Shown: positions 24,491 through 35,216 of the stretch, one piece after another
How the letters are laid out: every line of letters begins with the position of its first letter
Numbering within the stretch: position 1 is the first letter of the stretch
NCBI GenBank assembly: GCA_951640165.1
Contig: OX621237.1
Location: forward strand, 6,696,001 to 6,760,000
Source of the DNA: Pseudoips prasinana
Lineage: Eukaryota > Arthropoda > Insecta > Lepidoptera > Nolidae
Direction: 5' to 3'
DNA length: 64,000 nucleotides
The notes under the pieces: model-generated
What the model was told of the DNA's origin: nothing
The model's input: only the letters and a program-made list of their open reading frames with translations
Database searches by the model: none
Program-made: the position numbers and the translations under genes

Positions 24491-24522
24491 TAATATTTAT
24501 TTTAATTGTTATGTATATTTAG

Positions 24523-24620
24523 GTTATTTACTAACACAGATTATAAGCTCCTGTTGTCATTGATTAATATCCATTGTGATCAGTGACAACTGGAGCTTAT
24601 AATCTATGTTAGTAAATAAC
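24523..24620. repeat. Foldback, 41-bp arms
   Basis: Arms 24523-24563 and 24580-24620 with three mismatches, loop 16 bases. It lies between a SINE-1 (24238-24490) and a MITE (24664-25044). Confidence 0.9.
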
Positions 24621-24663
24621 AATAGGCCGTAGCAGTGGTGATTGGAAACCAATGTATATTATA

Positions 24664-25044
24664 CTACATGTAACTTAATTAACGCACATCTGAAAATAGT
24701 TTGTTCAGAATCGTTTAATGAATCGATTTATAAAATTTTTAATATAGGTAATTTTTTTATTCCAAAATAATTAAAACTACGGAAATTATTGTGACTCATG
24801 TACAGTCAAAACAAATTGAAATGGACCCTAAGTCAAAATAATAAGCCTTTTAAATCGCAGATTTATTTGTATTCATACAAATTCCATTATTCAATACAAA
24901 ATAAAGAAAAATAAACGTTATTCCAAGGAACTAATTTAGTAAATAACAATGCATGCTAAATAAAAATCCGTGTATGTTTTATGATTAGAACATAATATTC
25001 TAATTGGGGTGTTTGAGGGTGAGCGTTAATTACGTTACATGTTG
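24664..25044. mobile_element. MITE, 381 bp, inverted partner of 20858
   Basis: Same TIRs ('tacatgtaacttaattaacg' and its complement) with the interior reversed relative to 20858-21216. TA lies at both borders. It is slightly longer and more diverged. Confidence 0.82.
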
Positions 25045-25514
25045 TATAGGCTTAAAACTTTAAATAAAAACAATGGCTTGCTATTTAAGTTTCGGAACAT
25101 TTTGAAAGATCTTATCTATTGAAAAACTATTAAAAATTGGTTCATAAACAACGGCATTGTGTAACATACACGACAATTGATATAGTGTGATCTTTCTTCA
25201 AAAGTCGGTTTAAAAAATCAAACCTAGAGGAGTCATGTATTCGCTGCTGATCCGTAGTAATTACATTCCACTGACAGATGACATTTCAAGGTGTAGTACT
25301 TACAGATCACAAACTCAATTTCGTCTTCATCCGACGATATTTGCGGTCTAAGTAAATATTGGTTCCCGATACTTTATTAGGTAATGGTTACTTGCGATCA
25401 TTTTCCCACATCTTTAGAGTTCCTTATAAAGATGAAGTTCTCTCGGGGGTACTTTACTTAAGTCATTTATTTTCTTAGCAAATATTTACATTTTAAATGT
25501 TTATATCGTGTCTC

Positions 25515-25790
25515 CTTACTAACTTATCGTATAGGCAGTGGTTACCCTAGTGTCAGAGTTGTTCAAGCCGAACAATATGCCTCTGACATTGCTTAACGAC
25601 TGTTGTCTAATGACTACAATCGGGGCCGACATCTTAACGTGCCCGCACAGAGACACTCAGAAATTAAACCACTTTGGTGGTCACCCATCTATGGACTGAC
25701 CGGGACACTAGTTGATCCTCGCAGATCACTTCCGGACCGGTCAGAGCATCTAGCTATGACCTCCTCAATGAAACGATAACTGATTGTTTG
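25515..25790 (-). repeat. Family C repeat, reverse
   Basis: Reverse copy beginning 'cttatcgtataggcagtggt' and including 'tgtctaatgactacaatcgg', 'gcacagagacactcagaaat' and 'tcgcagatcacttccggacc'. One of the longer copies in the window. Confidence 0.68.
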
Positions 25791-27476
25791 CGTACCAGCG
25801 TATTTAACGGTAGTTTCCCTTTTCAATTGTTTGTGTGTCATCATGGCCAATCATTCCCCTGCAGTGCGGGACGGCTTCGCGTCACGCTGCTATTCGTTTC
25901 GCCATCCGTCACGTCGGCTCGCTTAGACGCGAACGAATCGTTTTGATGATGCTAGTAAGAGGCCTGATTGTATGGCGTCGGTCTTTTGGAGTGGTTTGAG
26001 GACGCAGATTTCGGACGCAACTACTATTTGAGAGCTATGTGAGAACTATGTGAGAGAGTCTGTGAATCCACCTAGAATTCGCTGACTCCCTCTCATATAC
26101 AAATTAATTCAAAGGTTGGTATTCAATTTTCCAACCAAATCAAACTTAATTTCTGATACGTGGTAGTTTTTCATAAATCACTGCTGAAACTCAAAGAATT
26201 ATGTAAATAACTATATTCAATTATTCATATAATTTTTTTTGTAGAAGCTTTTTCCCAAAAGCTTTTGTTAATGAAAGTCCTATCGTCCTTCTATTTACCA
26301 AAAGTAGCAAATAATAGACCTGGCGCAAAAAGCAAATATTTCTCTCTTTTTTTAAGCTTCATATTCTGTTATGTTGATAGTGAATAAAATCCGATACCTA
26401 CTATTAATTAACTAGACCAAGACTTTCAAATCCTTAGATATTATTATATTTAAACTACATTCCTGCCCATTGGACCCTCAAGGTTCCCTTCACGTGGCAA
26501 GGCCGACTATTGTCCTAAAGAATTATCACGAACTTATATCTCAATCGTCTTTTGTTATCTAGCACATTGGCTTTCGGCATTGGTGATCTGCACGATTAAA
26601 GAGGATATTATTATTACTGTAGTTGTTAGATTGCAATTAGATTTGAGGTTACGTGTAAGGTGACCAACATGTGACATCCAAAGGGAAACATCTTAAATTC
26701 TTTTATTTCGTCTTGACAGATAGTATTTTAAGACGTAACTTTGATTTGTTAAAATATATGTACACACAAATATATGTACATACAGAATAATAAATAAATA
26801 AATATTTAGATTTAACTAATTAAATAGATGTAAGTTTTTTTTCATTTTATTTTTACTATTGTGTCTTAATAGAAGAGCGGAACCTGCTAACACAGGCATT
26901 GCATGTTTAAAGGAAGGGTCCAATCAATTACCCATTTTAAAACTGTATTGAAATAAACTATTTTACTTTACGAAAAAAAATAATAGAAGTCTCCATCAAA
27001 ATGGGATTTTATGGTCACCTTAGTCAATCTTTATTACATAGATACGTACTTATTAAAAAATGAAAGAACGTTAAACCTTATTGAAGCTTATTAAGTAACA
27101 CTTTGTGTAGCTAACTAACCAACAATTAGCAGCTTAAATTAGCCTATTATTAGAAAATGTACGTTTAGGTATGTAGTAGATTAGCTAAATTAAAGTTATT
27201 ATTAAAACTGGCGTGAGGAGTTACAATGATGAATACTATAACTGGTAACTCACGCCATTAATAATTGGGCATGGATAACTGAGTTAATTTACAGCGCGAA
27301 TGCGATTTGATCCGCATGACGACGCCATGTTGTGTTGCGTCATTAGGCTCATCTAATAATTACAAGAGTTAACCGTAACAGTAAATTATTAAGTGACGTC
27401 AAATTAATAATTAAATAACCGTATATCTTTTCTTATGTAAGTTAAAATTAATAGTTTGGTCCGACCATTCTACGTA
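25791..27476. other. No gene seen; GC-rich block at its start
   Basis: Bases 25850-26030 are GC-rich ('gtgcgggacggcttcgcgtc', 'cgtcacgtcggctcgcttag'). They share 'aaacgcgaacgaatc'-like wording with 43240-43262, suggesting a repeat. A weak inverted pair lies at 27209-27257. The rest is AT-rich. Confidence 0.5.
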
Positions 27477-27611
27477 CAGACGCTAGCACATCAAGCTACC
27501 CCAATCTGTCAAATTTCCCCAATTGAAAGTGAACCTTATACTTATGCGATAAAATTGAAAATTTATGAAATAAATTTGGCAGATTGAGGTAGCTGTATGT
27601 GCTGGCGTCTG
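27477..27611. mobile_element. TA-flanked MITE, 135 bp
   Basis: Same family: 'cagacgctagcacatcaagc' to 'tgtatgtgctggcgtctg', flanked by TA. Confidence 0.85.
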
Positions 27612-27794
27612 TACAAAAGAAATTGCGGAAAAACGGCCGGACAGCGGAGACTTAGTATCAAGGTTCCATTAGGACCTTTTGAGTATGAAACCTAGAATAA
27701 AATAAACATTCAGTACATAAAAACTACATCATCGTACATGCTGGTCAAAGGCTTCCCTATTAGATTTCGACATTACGGCAATCATTTGCCGAGA

Positions 27795-27900
27795 CCTGCC
27801 ATAATCTTCATGCTTGGTGATCGCAGTATAATGGACATAGTACACAGAGAACGGGCAACATTCTCTGGTAGATGTACTGTCCTCCTGGTAGGTATTTTTA
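27795..27900 (-). repeat. Family A fragment, reverse
   Basis: Contains 'catgcttggtgatcgcagta' and 'gaacgggcaacattctctgg', the reverse wording of family A. Repeat-internal open frames occur on both strands. Confidence 0.6.
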
Positions 27901-28359
27901 TAGAAATAACATATTGGTATTGAAATAAATTTGAAATTTGCTTCAAGTATATATGCTTAGCACCTTTTACATATTTAATCGTTGTAAAATCGTTCGTTAC
28001 TACCTGTTCGTTCCTAAGAGCTAGCAAAATTTACGTTACGATATTAATAATAAATATCTGGACTCAAGAGTCCTTCAGAGCGACAAAATCTTAGGAACGG
28101 CCTTGTTTGTGCAAATATCATTAATTCTATATAACGGCGCCTAGGTGTATTAAGGTCCTAGGTAAATAACTCAACCTTTGACATTCAAAATTGACGTCAT
28201 TAAGTTTTAAACACATTCACCAAAAGCTCAGTCTTAATGTTTCGTTTCGAAAATAAACAAATCAAAATGGAAACTGACAACCCTACAAAACTTAACGATT
28301 AACATTTTTTTTTTGACGTACAAAGCTACTTCTGTTCCTCAGCGCTTTTGGTTTTCTTT

Positions 28360-28720
28360 TACATCGCGTAATGGTAGCAGTGTAAATTATTCGCGTCGTA
28401 CCTAGTAACTAAAACGAGGTGGCATTTCAAATAAAGAACCCCGTAAGGGATACCGCGCATGCGTGTACTAGAACAACCCTCACGTTTCCAATATGGCGTC
28501 GACCGCCACAAGTTAAGCACGCGTTCGCTATTTACAATATACTCCACTAAGATATCTTATCTGTTATCTATAACTAAAAATATTCAAATATGAATTGAAG
28601 GTAGACTTACAAGTTATCGAAAAAGTTTGAGTGAAAAGTGCAAGTGGCGCAGTGCGATCAGATGTCTTGTGTTTGATCACGTTAAAAGTGTTGTAGTACA
28701 TTTATCATCGTAGGCCAATG
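28360..28720 (+). promoter_or_regulatory. Possible promoter region
   Basis: GC- and CpG-richer than neighbouring DNA ('accgcgcatgcgtgtactag', 'ccaatatggcgtcgaccgcc', 'gcacgcgttcgct'). It is followed by 5'-UTR-like 'gtgaaaagtgcaagtggcgc' near 28631. It lies about 250 bp before the open frame at 28953. This is inference only; no core promoter element is decisive. Confidence 0.2.
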
Positions 28721-28952
28721 CTGTTGTGATGCGCCGATGCGTCAACTAATTTAGCCAATTTAGCAACAATTTAATTAGCTTAGTAAAAATCAAACGGAGT
28801 CATTCCTTATTGAAATCCTGTTAATTCTTATTAAATAACTAACTTAATCTGAATTAAATGTTAATAATAAATCCATTCAAAACGAAGCGTTTTGATTTCT
28901 AATGTATATATTTAAATAGATTAATTGTATTAAATTCAAAGTTTAAAACTAA

Positions 28953-29202
28953 TTCCCGCGTAAATTCGAAAGAGTAAAAAGACCACGAAAAAGAACTCGT
29001 TTAAATTTTGAAGTTTTCGCGCGCTTCGGGAAGTCATATAAATCAGTCAAGCTGCGTCGCTCGAAGGTATCTCCGGCGGCTTTGCTGCTGGGCACGAGGC
29101 CAGTCTCAGGACTGGTCGAGCCCGTCAGAAGTCCTGAAGAACCAGCATTGGACGTTGCGCAAGACAAGGCGTACTGGGGGAGCGTCGCTACTGCGATGAC
29201 CA
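28953..29202 (+). CDS. Possible exon in a GC-rich patch
   Basis: An open frame without ATG at its start runs from 28953 to TAA at 29235-29237 (94 codons). A possible donor CCA|GTAATG lies at 29203. It reads through ARFGKSYKSVKLRRSKVSPA and then ALLLGTRPVSGLVEPVRSPE, ending EPALDVAQDKAYWGSVATAM. It is balanced in composition and clearly GC-richer than its flanks. A minus-strand frame (28949-29167) is also open over the same bases, so the strand is uncertain. It could be an exon of an upstream spire isoform or of another gene; no acceptor is convincing. Confidence 0.25.
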
Positions 29203-30652
29203 GTAATGTTTTTAACTCAACATTTATTTTAGAATAATAAATATTAAAAAATTAACCAAGCAATAATTAAATATACATTTTAATTTCTGAAGATCGACAT
29301 TATTACTTATGTATTTTAAACCGACATCAAAAAGAAGGTGTTATTAATTTGATTTTTTCTCAGTTGTTTGTGAATCGTAATGATTTTTTATTCGAAATGA
29401 TCTCTTATAAATTTTCAGATATAGGTTGCTATAAAGGAGAGCGACATTTGCTTGTATCTTTTTTTAAATAGTTATTATTCATCAAATGGCTCCTACGTAC
29501 TATCAAAAAACTATTAATCTTTCTGTATCCACTACCAAAGTTACTGATAAACTTCAGTTTCTAGCTTTGGTTTAGTAGTAAAGTTTGCTTTGATAATGAT
29601 TTTCCGATATGACTCACCGCTACTCACCCACTACGGCGTAAACTACACACATCGGTCCATTTGGTAGACTAGACGGCGAGACATGAGATTGCATTCGAAT
29701 GCATTTTTCAAAGTACCCAGTAATTTAAGAAAGTTTAAGACACATAAATGTCAGAATGAAACATAGTATTATATTGCCAATTAGATACCTTTACGCCTTA
29801 ACATTGTAATAGAATAGAAAAGAGTTTGTTTGTTATATTCATTTGTTTTTATTTGTTGATGTCTTATTGAAAGGCTCCAGTTGTTCAAATGAATTTATAT
29901 CATAAATTAATTGCCACTATTCTATTCTATTATAATTTTATCGAATCGGCCATATGAACACAATGTTTTATTTTAACCTTTACATTATCTTTATTGTCTA
30001 TGCAGTAACACCATTCCTATTGCAAACATCTCCATTGACGTATAGTTGATTATCTCTATAGTTGGATATCTACCTACGTTGGATCTAATATTTAGATATT
30101 AGAGATATATAATAAATAGTTTTATTAAATTAGAGACCAAAACTTATTAGTAATATATTATTATAGTCTATTGATATATAGGTTAAATATATAAAAAAAA
30201 ATAAAAAAAGAAAAATATTTTCCATGTCGTTCGAGGTTCATTAATTAGCGTCTCAGCGGATATAAGAGTATTTGTCAAACGCTCTTGTTATAGAAAATTA
30301 GCCTTATTCTGTTCTGTTTTGTAAATAAAATCTTTTCTAAAAAGTCCTTTTTAGCAAAGATTTTCCCAGAGCTATTCAATTCTTAGCACAATTTCCGTAG
30401 GTTACAAATTCTTAGCTCACTCCACCCGTTTGGTATAATTTGCATAGAAAATTTGAGGGCCAATTACAAGATTTTCTTAATTTTGTTTCCAAAACCATGT
30501 AATTTGTAGAAGTGACCGAGTAATAAGCATTAAAATAAATCAGAGCAAACATAATTACTTACAACACCGCGCTAAAACGTTGTACTCGGAAATAGTTATA
30601 ACAGGTACTCTAAATCTTGAGAATTTTAGAGGTGTCACCTCCACCAGTATAT

Positions 30653-30705
30653 ACGTAAAATAACAACAAAAAACGATTACCGCGTTTTTTGTTGTTATTT
30701 TACGT
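30653..30705. repeat. Hairpin, 23-bp perfect stem
   Basis: Arms 30653-30675 and 30683-30705 ('acgtaaaataacaacaaaaa...'), loop 7 bases. Confidence 0.92.
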
Positions 30706-31627
30706 TATACTCCTTATTAAACAAAGCCTTCAGAAGATATATTATTATAAATCACCTCTTCGTCCATGCTTCATGTTTAAACGCTCAAAACATTCGAATT
30801 TGACGGAAAGAAATTATCTGAACAAATCTTTTAATATCTTTGTTTTGAAATGGATATAGATGGTAGATAAGGAAAGTAATATTCCCATAGAATGGATTCT
30901 GTTAAATTTCTCTGAGCAAGTTTTTCTTATTCATCTAATAATCAGGATATACAGCTGGATGGAAGCGCTTGATATTATTACATCACAAATAAGGACTCCT
31001 TTTAAGTAAATAATAATTTATTTTAAACAAATATCTGTAAACTGCACGTACCTACAGTTTTACGCGTAAACCTTGTGTGATAAAAATCTGGTCATTGTCT
31101 CTTCATGCTTTAACATCGGATCACTCCATTTTACCTAATATATTCGTATCCTAAACTTTATTAGACCCAGTACCTAGGAATATTCAAAAGAAAGAGTAAG
31201 CAAGTTGAGTCCCTCCATGTGTGAACACGATAAGGCGAAAATGTAATTCGGTAAGACAGTCGGCTGACTTCAGTGACCTCTCATAATTTCTCGCCACTAG
31301 CCTCACCCAACCCTAATTCTGCACGCAGCGTTAGGCACCGTAATACATTTAAAAAGGTAAAAAAGGGTAAAAGCTTAAGTAGGAAATTTAAATTAATTTA
31401 TGAATGAAGCTTGAAGACGGCTTATTTTCACAAAGATATGAAAATTTTTGTTATTAATAAGTAATGTTGGTCCCAAAACCCTAAGCACCAGCTCAGCGAA
31501 TGATGAGGGGTACTTTTGTATAACCTGACAAAATAAACTTTTAAACAAAGCATTAACTGGAATTTTTAGTATAAACACAAAGAATATTCATATCAATTAT
31601 TCAGCGGCTTAATGTCTCCGATCTCCG

Positions 31628-31671
31628 AAAATTGAGAATTATAATCGAGTATGATTATAATTCTCAATTTT
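31628..31671. repeat. Hairpin, 19-bp perfect stem
   Basis: Arms 31628-31646 and 31653-31671 ('aaaattgagaattataatc' and complement), loop 6 bases. Confidence 0.92.
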
Positions 31672-32029
31672 ATGGTTCTGAAGTGTAAGTGTAAAATAGG
31701 AAGCGTTCAATGTTCCAGATAATTAGGGCTGATGATGTCCCAGATAATATGAGCTCATAGGCTCCTAGGATCCAACGTGTTTGTTGACTGTGTAGTATAA
31801 AAGTTCTGAAAGAAGATCTGAAGGTTTAATTGTGATTTATTTTTTGTTTGTATCATTTCATACAGTGTACGCCGGAAAAAAAAATCGCAGACCATTTGTC
31901 AAGATCGAGTTTAGATTGTTGTTTGATTGTTGAGAGTTGATAGTTTCTATGCAAATTCAGTAACCCAAAAAAAGCATAGGAATTAAACTAACAACTTTGA
32001 GTGATGATGAATAATATAGCTAAGTGCAT

Positions 32030-32165
32030 TTACTTTGACATGGCTTAACGACTACAACAGAGCGATAACTTAACTTGCCCTATGAAACACAGATACGCTC
32101 TGAAATACGCTGTCATAAGTGCTAACCTCACTGATCATTAACGGATGGGTGAGCTCAACTGCATA
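32030..32165 (-). repeat. Family C fragment, reverse
   Basis: Reverse wording: 'tgacatggcttaacgactac', 'acttaacttgccctatgaaa' and 'cactgatcattaacggatgg'. Confidence 0.5.
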
Positions 32166-32818
32166 TGAACGCTTTTATTTTTTAAAGACCCAGTATACAT
32201 TTGCTGTCCATAAAATATATAGGATAATCTCCCATTAAAGCGAATTTCGTAGTACTGATAAGATTTAGTCTAGAGATTTAAACGGGTTAGCGTGGTTCGT
32301 AACTTGTTAGGTATAAGTCAGACGCGGTAAGCGGTCTGCAAAATTTAATCATATGAAAATTAAATTGACTACTGAGATTATCTGTTATCATATATTCAAG
32401 AGAGCTAGAAAGTAAATGTTGGGGCAAAATCACAGGGTCTGAAGTCAAATTTGGTTTTGAACACGTGGGAATGTGAAAACGATTATGTTTTATAATAATC
32501 TATAGTTATTAAATAGTTTTGTAATTATTTATTTAATATCTTGTGCATGCGTACGACCGTTTTGTAGCATCATAGCCAACTCAGCCAAACTATAGATTAT
32601 ACTATATTTTTACCTTTGGATGAAAATCAGTTTAGTAGTTCAAAAGTTTTAGCTACTATATATAGTTTCGCATAGGCAGTCAGTTTATAATGATTATTCA
32701 CTTTTTGTTGCTTATGTTGGGATTCGAGTTGTATAACGGAACTGAAAAGAGTAAAGAACACTAATTATGGATTATTTTATTGAGAGCCTGGCCTTTCTTG
32801 AGAACGACTCCGAAAGAA

Positions 32819-32873
32819 AAGATCTGCTAAAACAATCTGTGACCAAATGTCACAGATTGTTTTAGCAGATCTT
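32819..32873. repeat. Hairpin, 24-bp perfect stem
   Basis: Arms 32819-32842 and 32850-32873 ('aagatctgctaaaacaatct...'), loop 7 bases. Weaker pairing continues outward. Confidence 0.92.
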
Positions 32874-33096
32874 CCCTTTCCGGTTGTACCATCAACACAG
32901 GCTAGGTATATTTTTTTTGTCAATCTTCTTTCATGCATCCTTTCTAAAATGCTGCATCCTTTCTAAATGCCCAAACCATTTCAACATACCTTTTTCAATG
33001 TACATATAAGCAAGGTGGCAAATAATTGAGTTACAAGGGATGTAAAACTTTATTGCCCTACGAAGTGCTGTATTATATGGCGGTCATAACATAGCA

Positions 33097-33333
33097 TTGA
33101 TAGGGTATAGTAAAACAAACTTACCAGCTTCTAGCGTCGATCACCGGGTGCCTATTAAAGCCGCTGCCAGTTCGCAACTTGGGTCCAAGGTGCAAATGTC
33201 AAGGTTCACGTCCATTTACGTCACTCATCCCACCCGTTTTCCATTACCGAACATCCGAAGCCCCGTTAATGAATTGCGTAGGTCTACGCCTATTTTCATC
33301 AATTTGAACCAAATTTATTTCTTGGTAATTTAA
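33097..33333. other. GC-richer patch, strand unclear
   Basis: A 78-codon plus frame is open, but the minus strand shows a consensus-like donor (CTG|GTAAGTTT, exon end at 33125). A minus-strand short frame reads MDVNLDICTLDPSCELAAAL before a stop. It may be an untranslated exon or a dispersed repeat; not recognised. Confidence 0.25.
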
Positions 33334-33489
33334 CATAATACTATTGGATAAAAATAGACTTACATAATATTTGTCTCCTTAAGATCATTCATAGTCATAT
33401 CTATACAAGATGTAACATAACGAGCCCTGTCTACCTATGATACTGAACTAATTAAACGAAGCGAGATTGTGAAGAAATCCGGACAATTT

Positions 33490-33690
33490 TTTTTAGGTTG
33501 CGGGTCCGATTCTCGTCTCCAGGACTGATATTTGTGTGCATGAACATGTCTGTTTGTCCTGTGTCTGGGTATAATTATCTATGTATTTACAAAAGAAAAG
33601 ATGTATATGTTGTATATCAGTTATTGGGATCAGATGCCGTATGTATAATGTTCAAGGATATATTTATTATTATATTGACGTGATACACGT
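33490..33690 (+). repeat. SINE-1, partly degraded
   Basis: Contains a B-box-like 'gcgggtccgattctcgtct', 'catgtctgtttgtcctgtgt' and a shortened 3' part ending 'aaggatatatttattatta'. The head before the B box is missing. The 61-codon open frame here is repeat-internal. Confidence 0.65.
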
Positions 33691-33725
33691 TGTTTAGCTT
33701 TTTAGGTAAATTAAGTTCCGTAAAA

Positions 33726-33981
33726 TAATAATAATAATATCTCGGGACAATGTCACACAGTTCATCCTAGCCCCAAACTAAGCAAAGCTTGTACTGTGGG
33801 CACCAGGCGACGATATACATACTTATATAGATAGATAAATACTTATATACATAGAAAACATCCATGACTCAGAAACAAATATTCGTGCTCATCACACAAA
33901 TATTTGCACTTACCGGGATTCGAACCCAAGACCACCAGCTTCGTAGGCAGGAGCACTACCAACTAGGCTACGGTGACCGTC
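33726..33981 (-). repeat. SINE-1b, full length, reverse
   Basis: Reverse copy from the (TAA)n tail to the head ('ctaggctacggtgaccgtc'). Very similar to the two forward copies in spire introns. The 65-codon open frame at 33864 is SINE-internal. Confidence 0.82.
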
Positions 33982-34784
33982 GAATTCCGTCCACTCTTTA
34001 TATTACATGTATGTTGAAAACCCTAGAAGTTACTTTAATACCTTCCAGTTATTTACAATAGATTTAAGATTACAATACTAAGGATTTTTTTTGCCGTATT
34101 TACAATTTTACTAATAACTAGCCTTCCGATCTTCAGTAACCTTTTTCACCCACTAGACATCAGGTTTATATATTTTCATCAAATAAAGCAGTTAAATAGG
34201 CTTATTAACTTATTACATACACATTATTATGTATACAACGCACGCGATGCCTCTAGATATAAAGAAAATGTCTGTTACTTCTTCAGCCAATTTTCTCCGT
34301 GGGTATTCTATTTTTAACTCTTTGTTGAGGCTGACCTTTTTTGATTATTTAACCTTTTCATTGGATAAGGTGAATGAAAACTACGAGTGGGATATTTATA
34401 CAACAAGTATAATGAGTTTTATATGGTTGTAAATTACATACAAAAGATTGAATAGGGCAAATTATTTCGCCAGTCTTTCAAGGTAGTAAAGCTTTAGTAA
34501 TGAGTTATTGTGTTATTTATCATACTCAGACACTTACTCAACCTTTCAAAATAACTAAGAAACTTCAAAGAATTCTTAAAGAGTTGATAGTTTTATAATG
34601 TTTGTGGAGGTAGCAGTCGCATAAAATGCAGCCAGCTGGTCTTATCAGCCATTTAGTTTTATAGTTAAGCAGCAAACTAAATGACAGTAATTAGGAAACT
34701 AGGCTGAAGTAGTCTAGTCGATTAATGATAGATTAAGCCACTAACAACCGCCGGGGAACAAGTATATTTTTTATAATAATATCC

Positions 34785-35035
34785 TATGACATTATTCACA
34801 CACGGCCATCTAATCCCAAACTAAGCAGAGCTAGTACTATGAAAACCAGATAACTATAACTAACTGATATATACATACATTACATAATAATATACTACTT
34901 TTCTTTTGTAAATGCAACTACTTAGATAAATAATTACACCCAGGCTCACGAGAAACATACAAGTTCTGGGTGGGAATCGGAACCACAACCTGTGGCGTGA
35001 AAGGCAAGCATTTACTAACCATGCCAACCGGCCGT
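34785..35035 (-). repeat. SINE-1, reverse, near full length
   Basis: Reverse copy from tail ('cacacggccatctaatccca') to head ('tgccaaccggccgtcgta'). Bases 35040-35216 continue as a different GC-richer sequence; I suspect another repeat but could not match it. Two long minus open frames (34860-35216) are repeat-derived. Confidence 0.7.
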
Positions 35036-35216
35036 CGTATTGTCCTCTTACTACTCCGGACATGGCGCAAAAGGAAACACTGAAACAGCATACCCGCCAA
35101 CCCGGAGCTTCCCAAGCCCCAAGAGAAATCCACGACTTTAGGTTTAGCCGGTGAAAGCTCGAGATACCCACCCACAGACATGGGGACGGTATAAGTATGA
35201 ATCCTCCCTGCCACAC

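Larger units (their letters stand above)
29240..33096. other. No gene seen; several hairpins
   Basis: AT-rich DNA with hairpins at 30653, 31628 and 32819 and a Family C scrap at 32030. Nothing else recognised. Confidence 0.55.

Noticed and set aside
34860..35216. 118- and 98-codon minus frames
   Set aside because: They span a reverse SINE-1 copy and adjacent repeat-like DNA.
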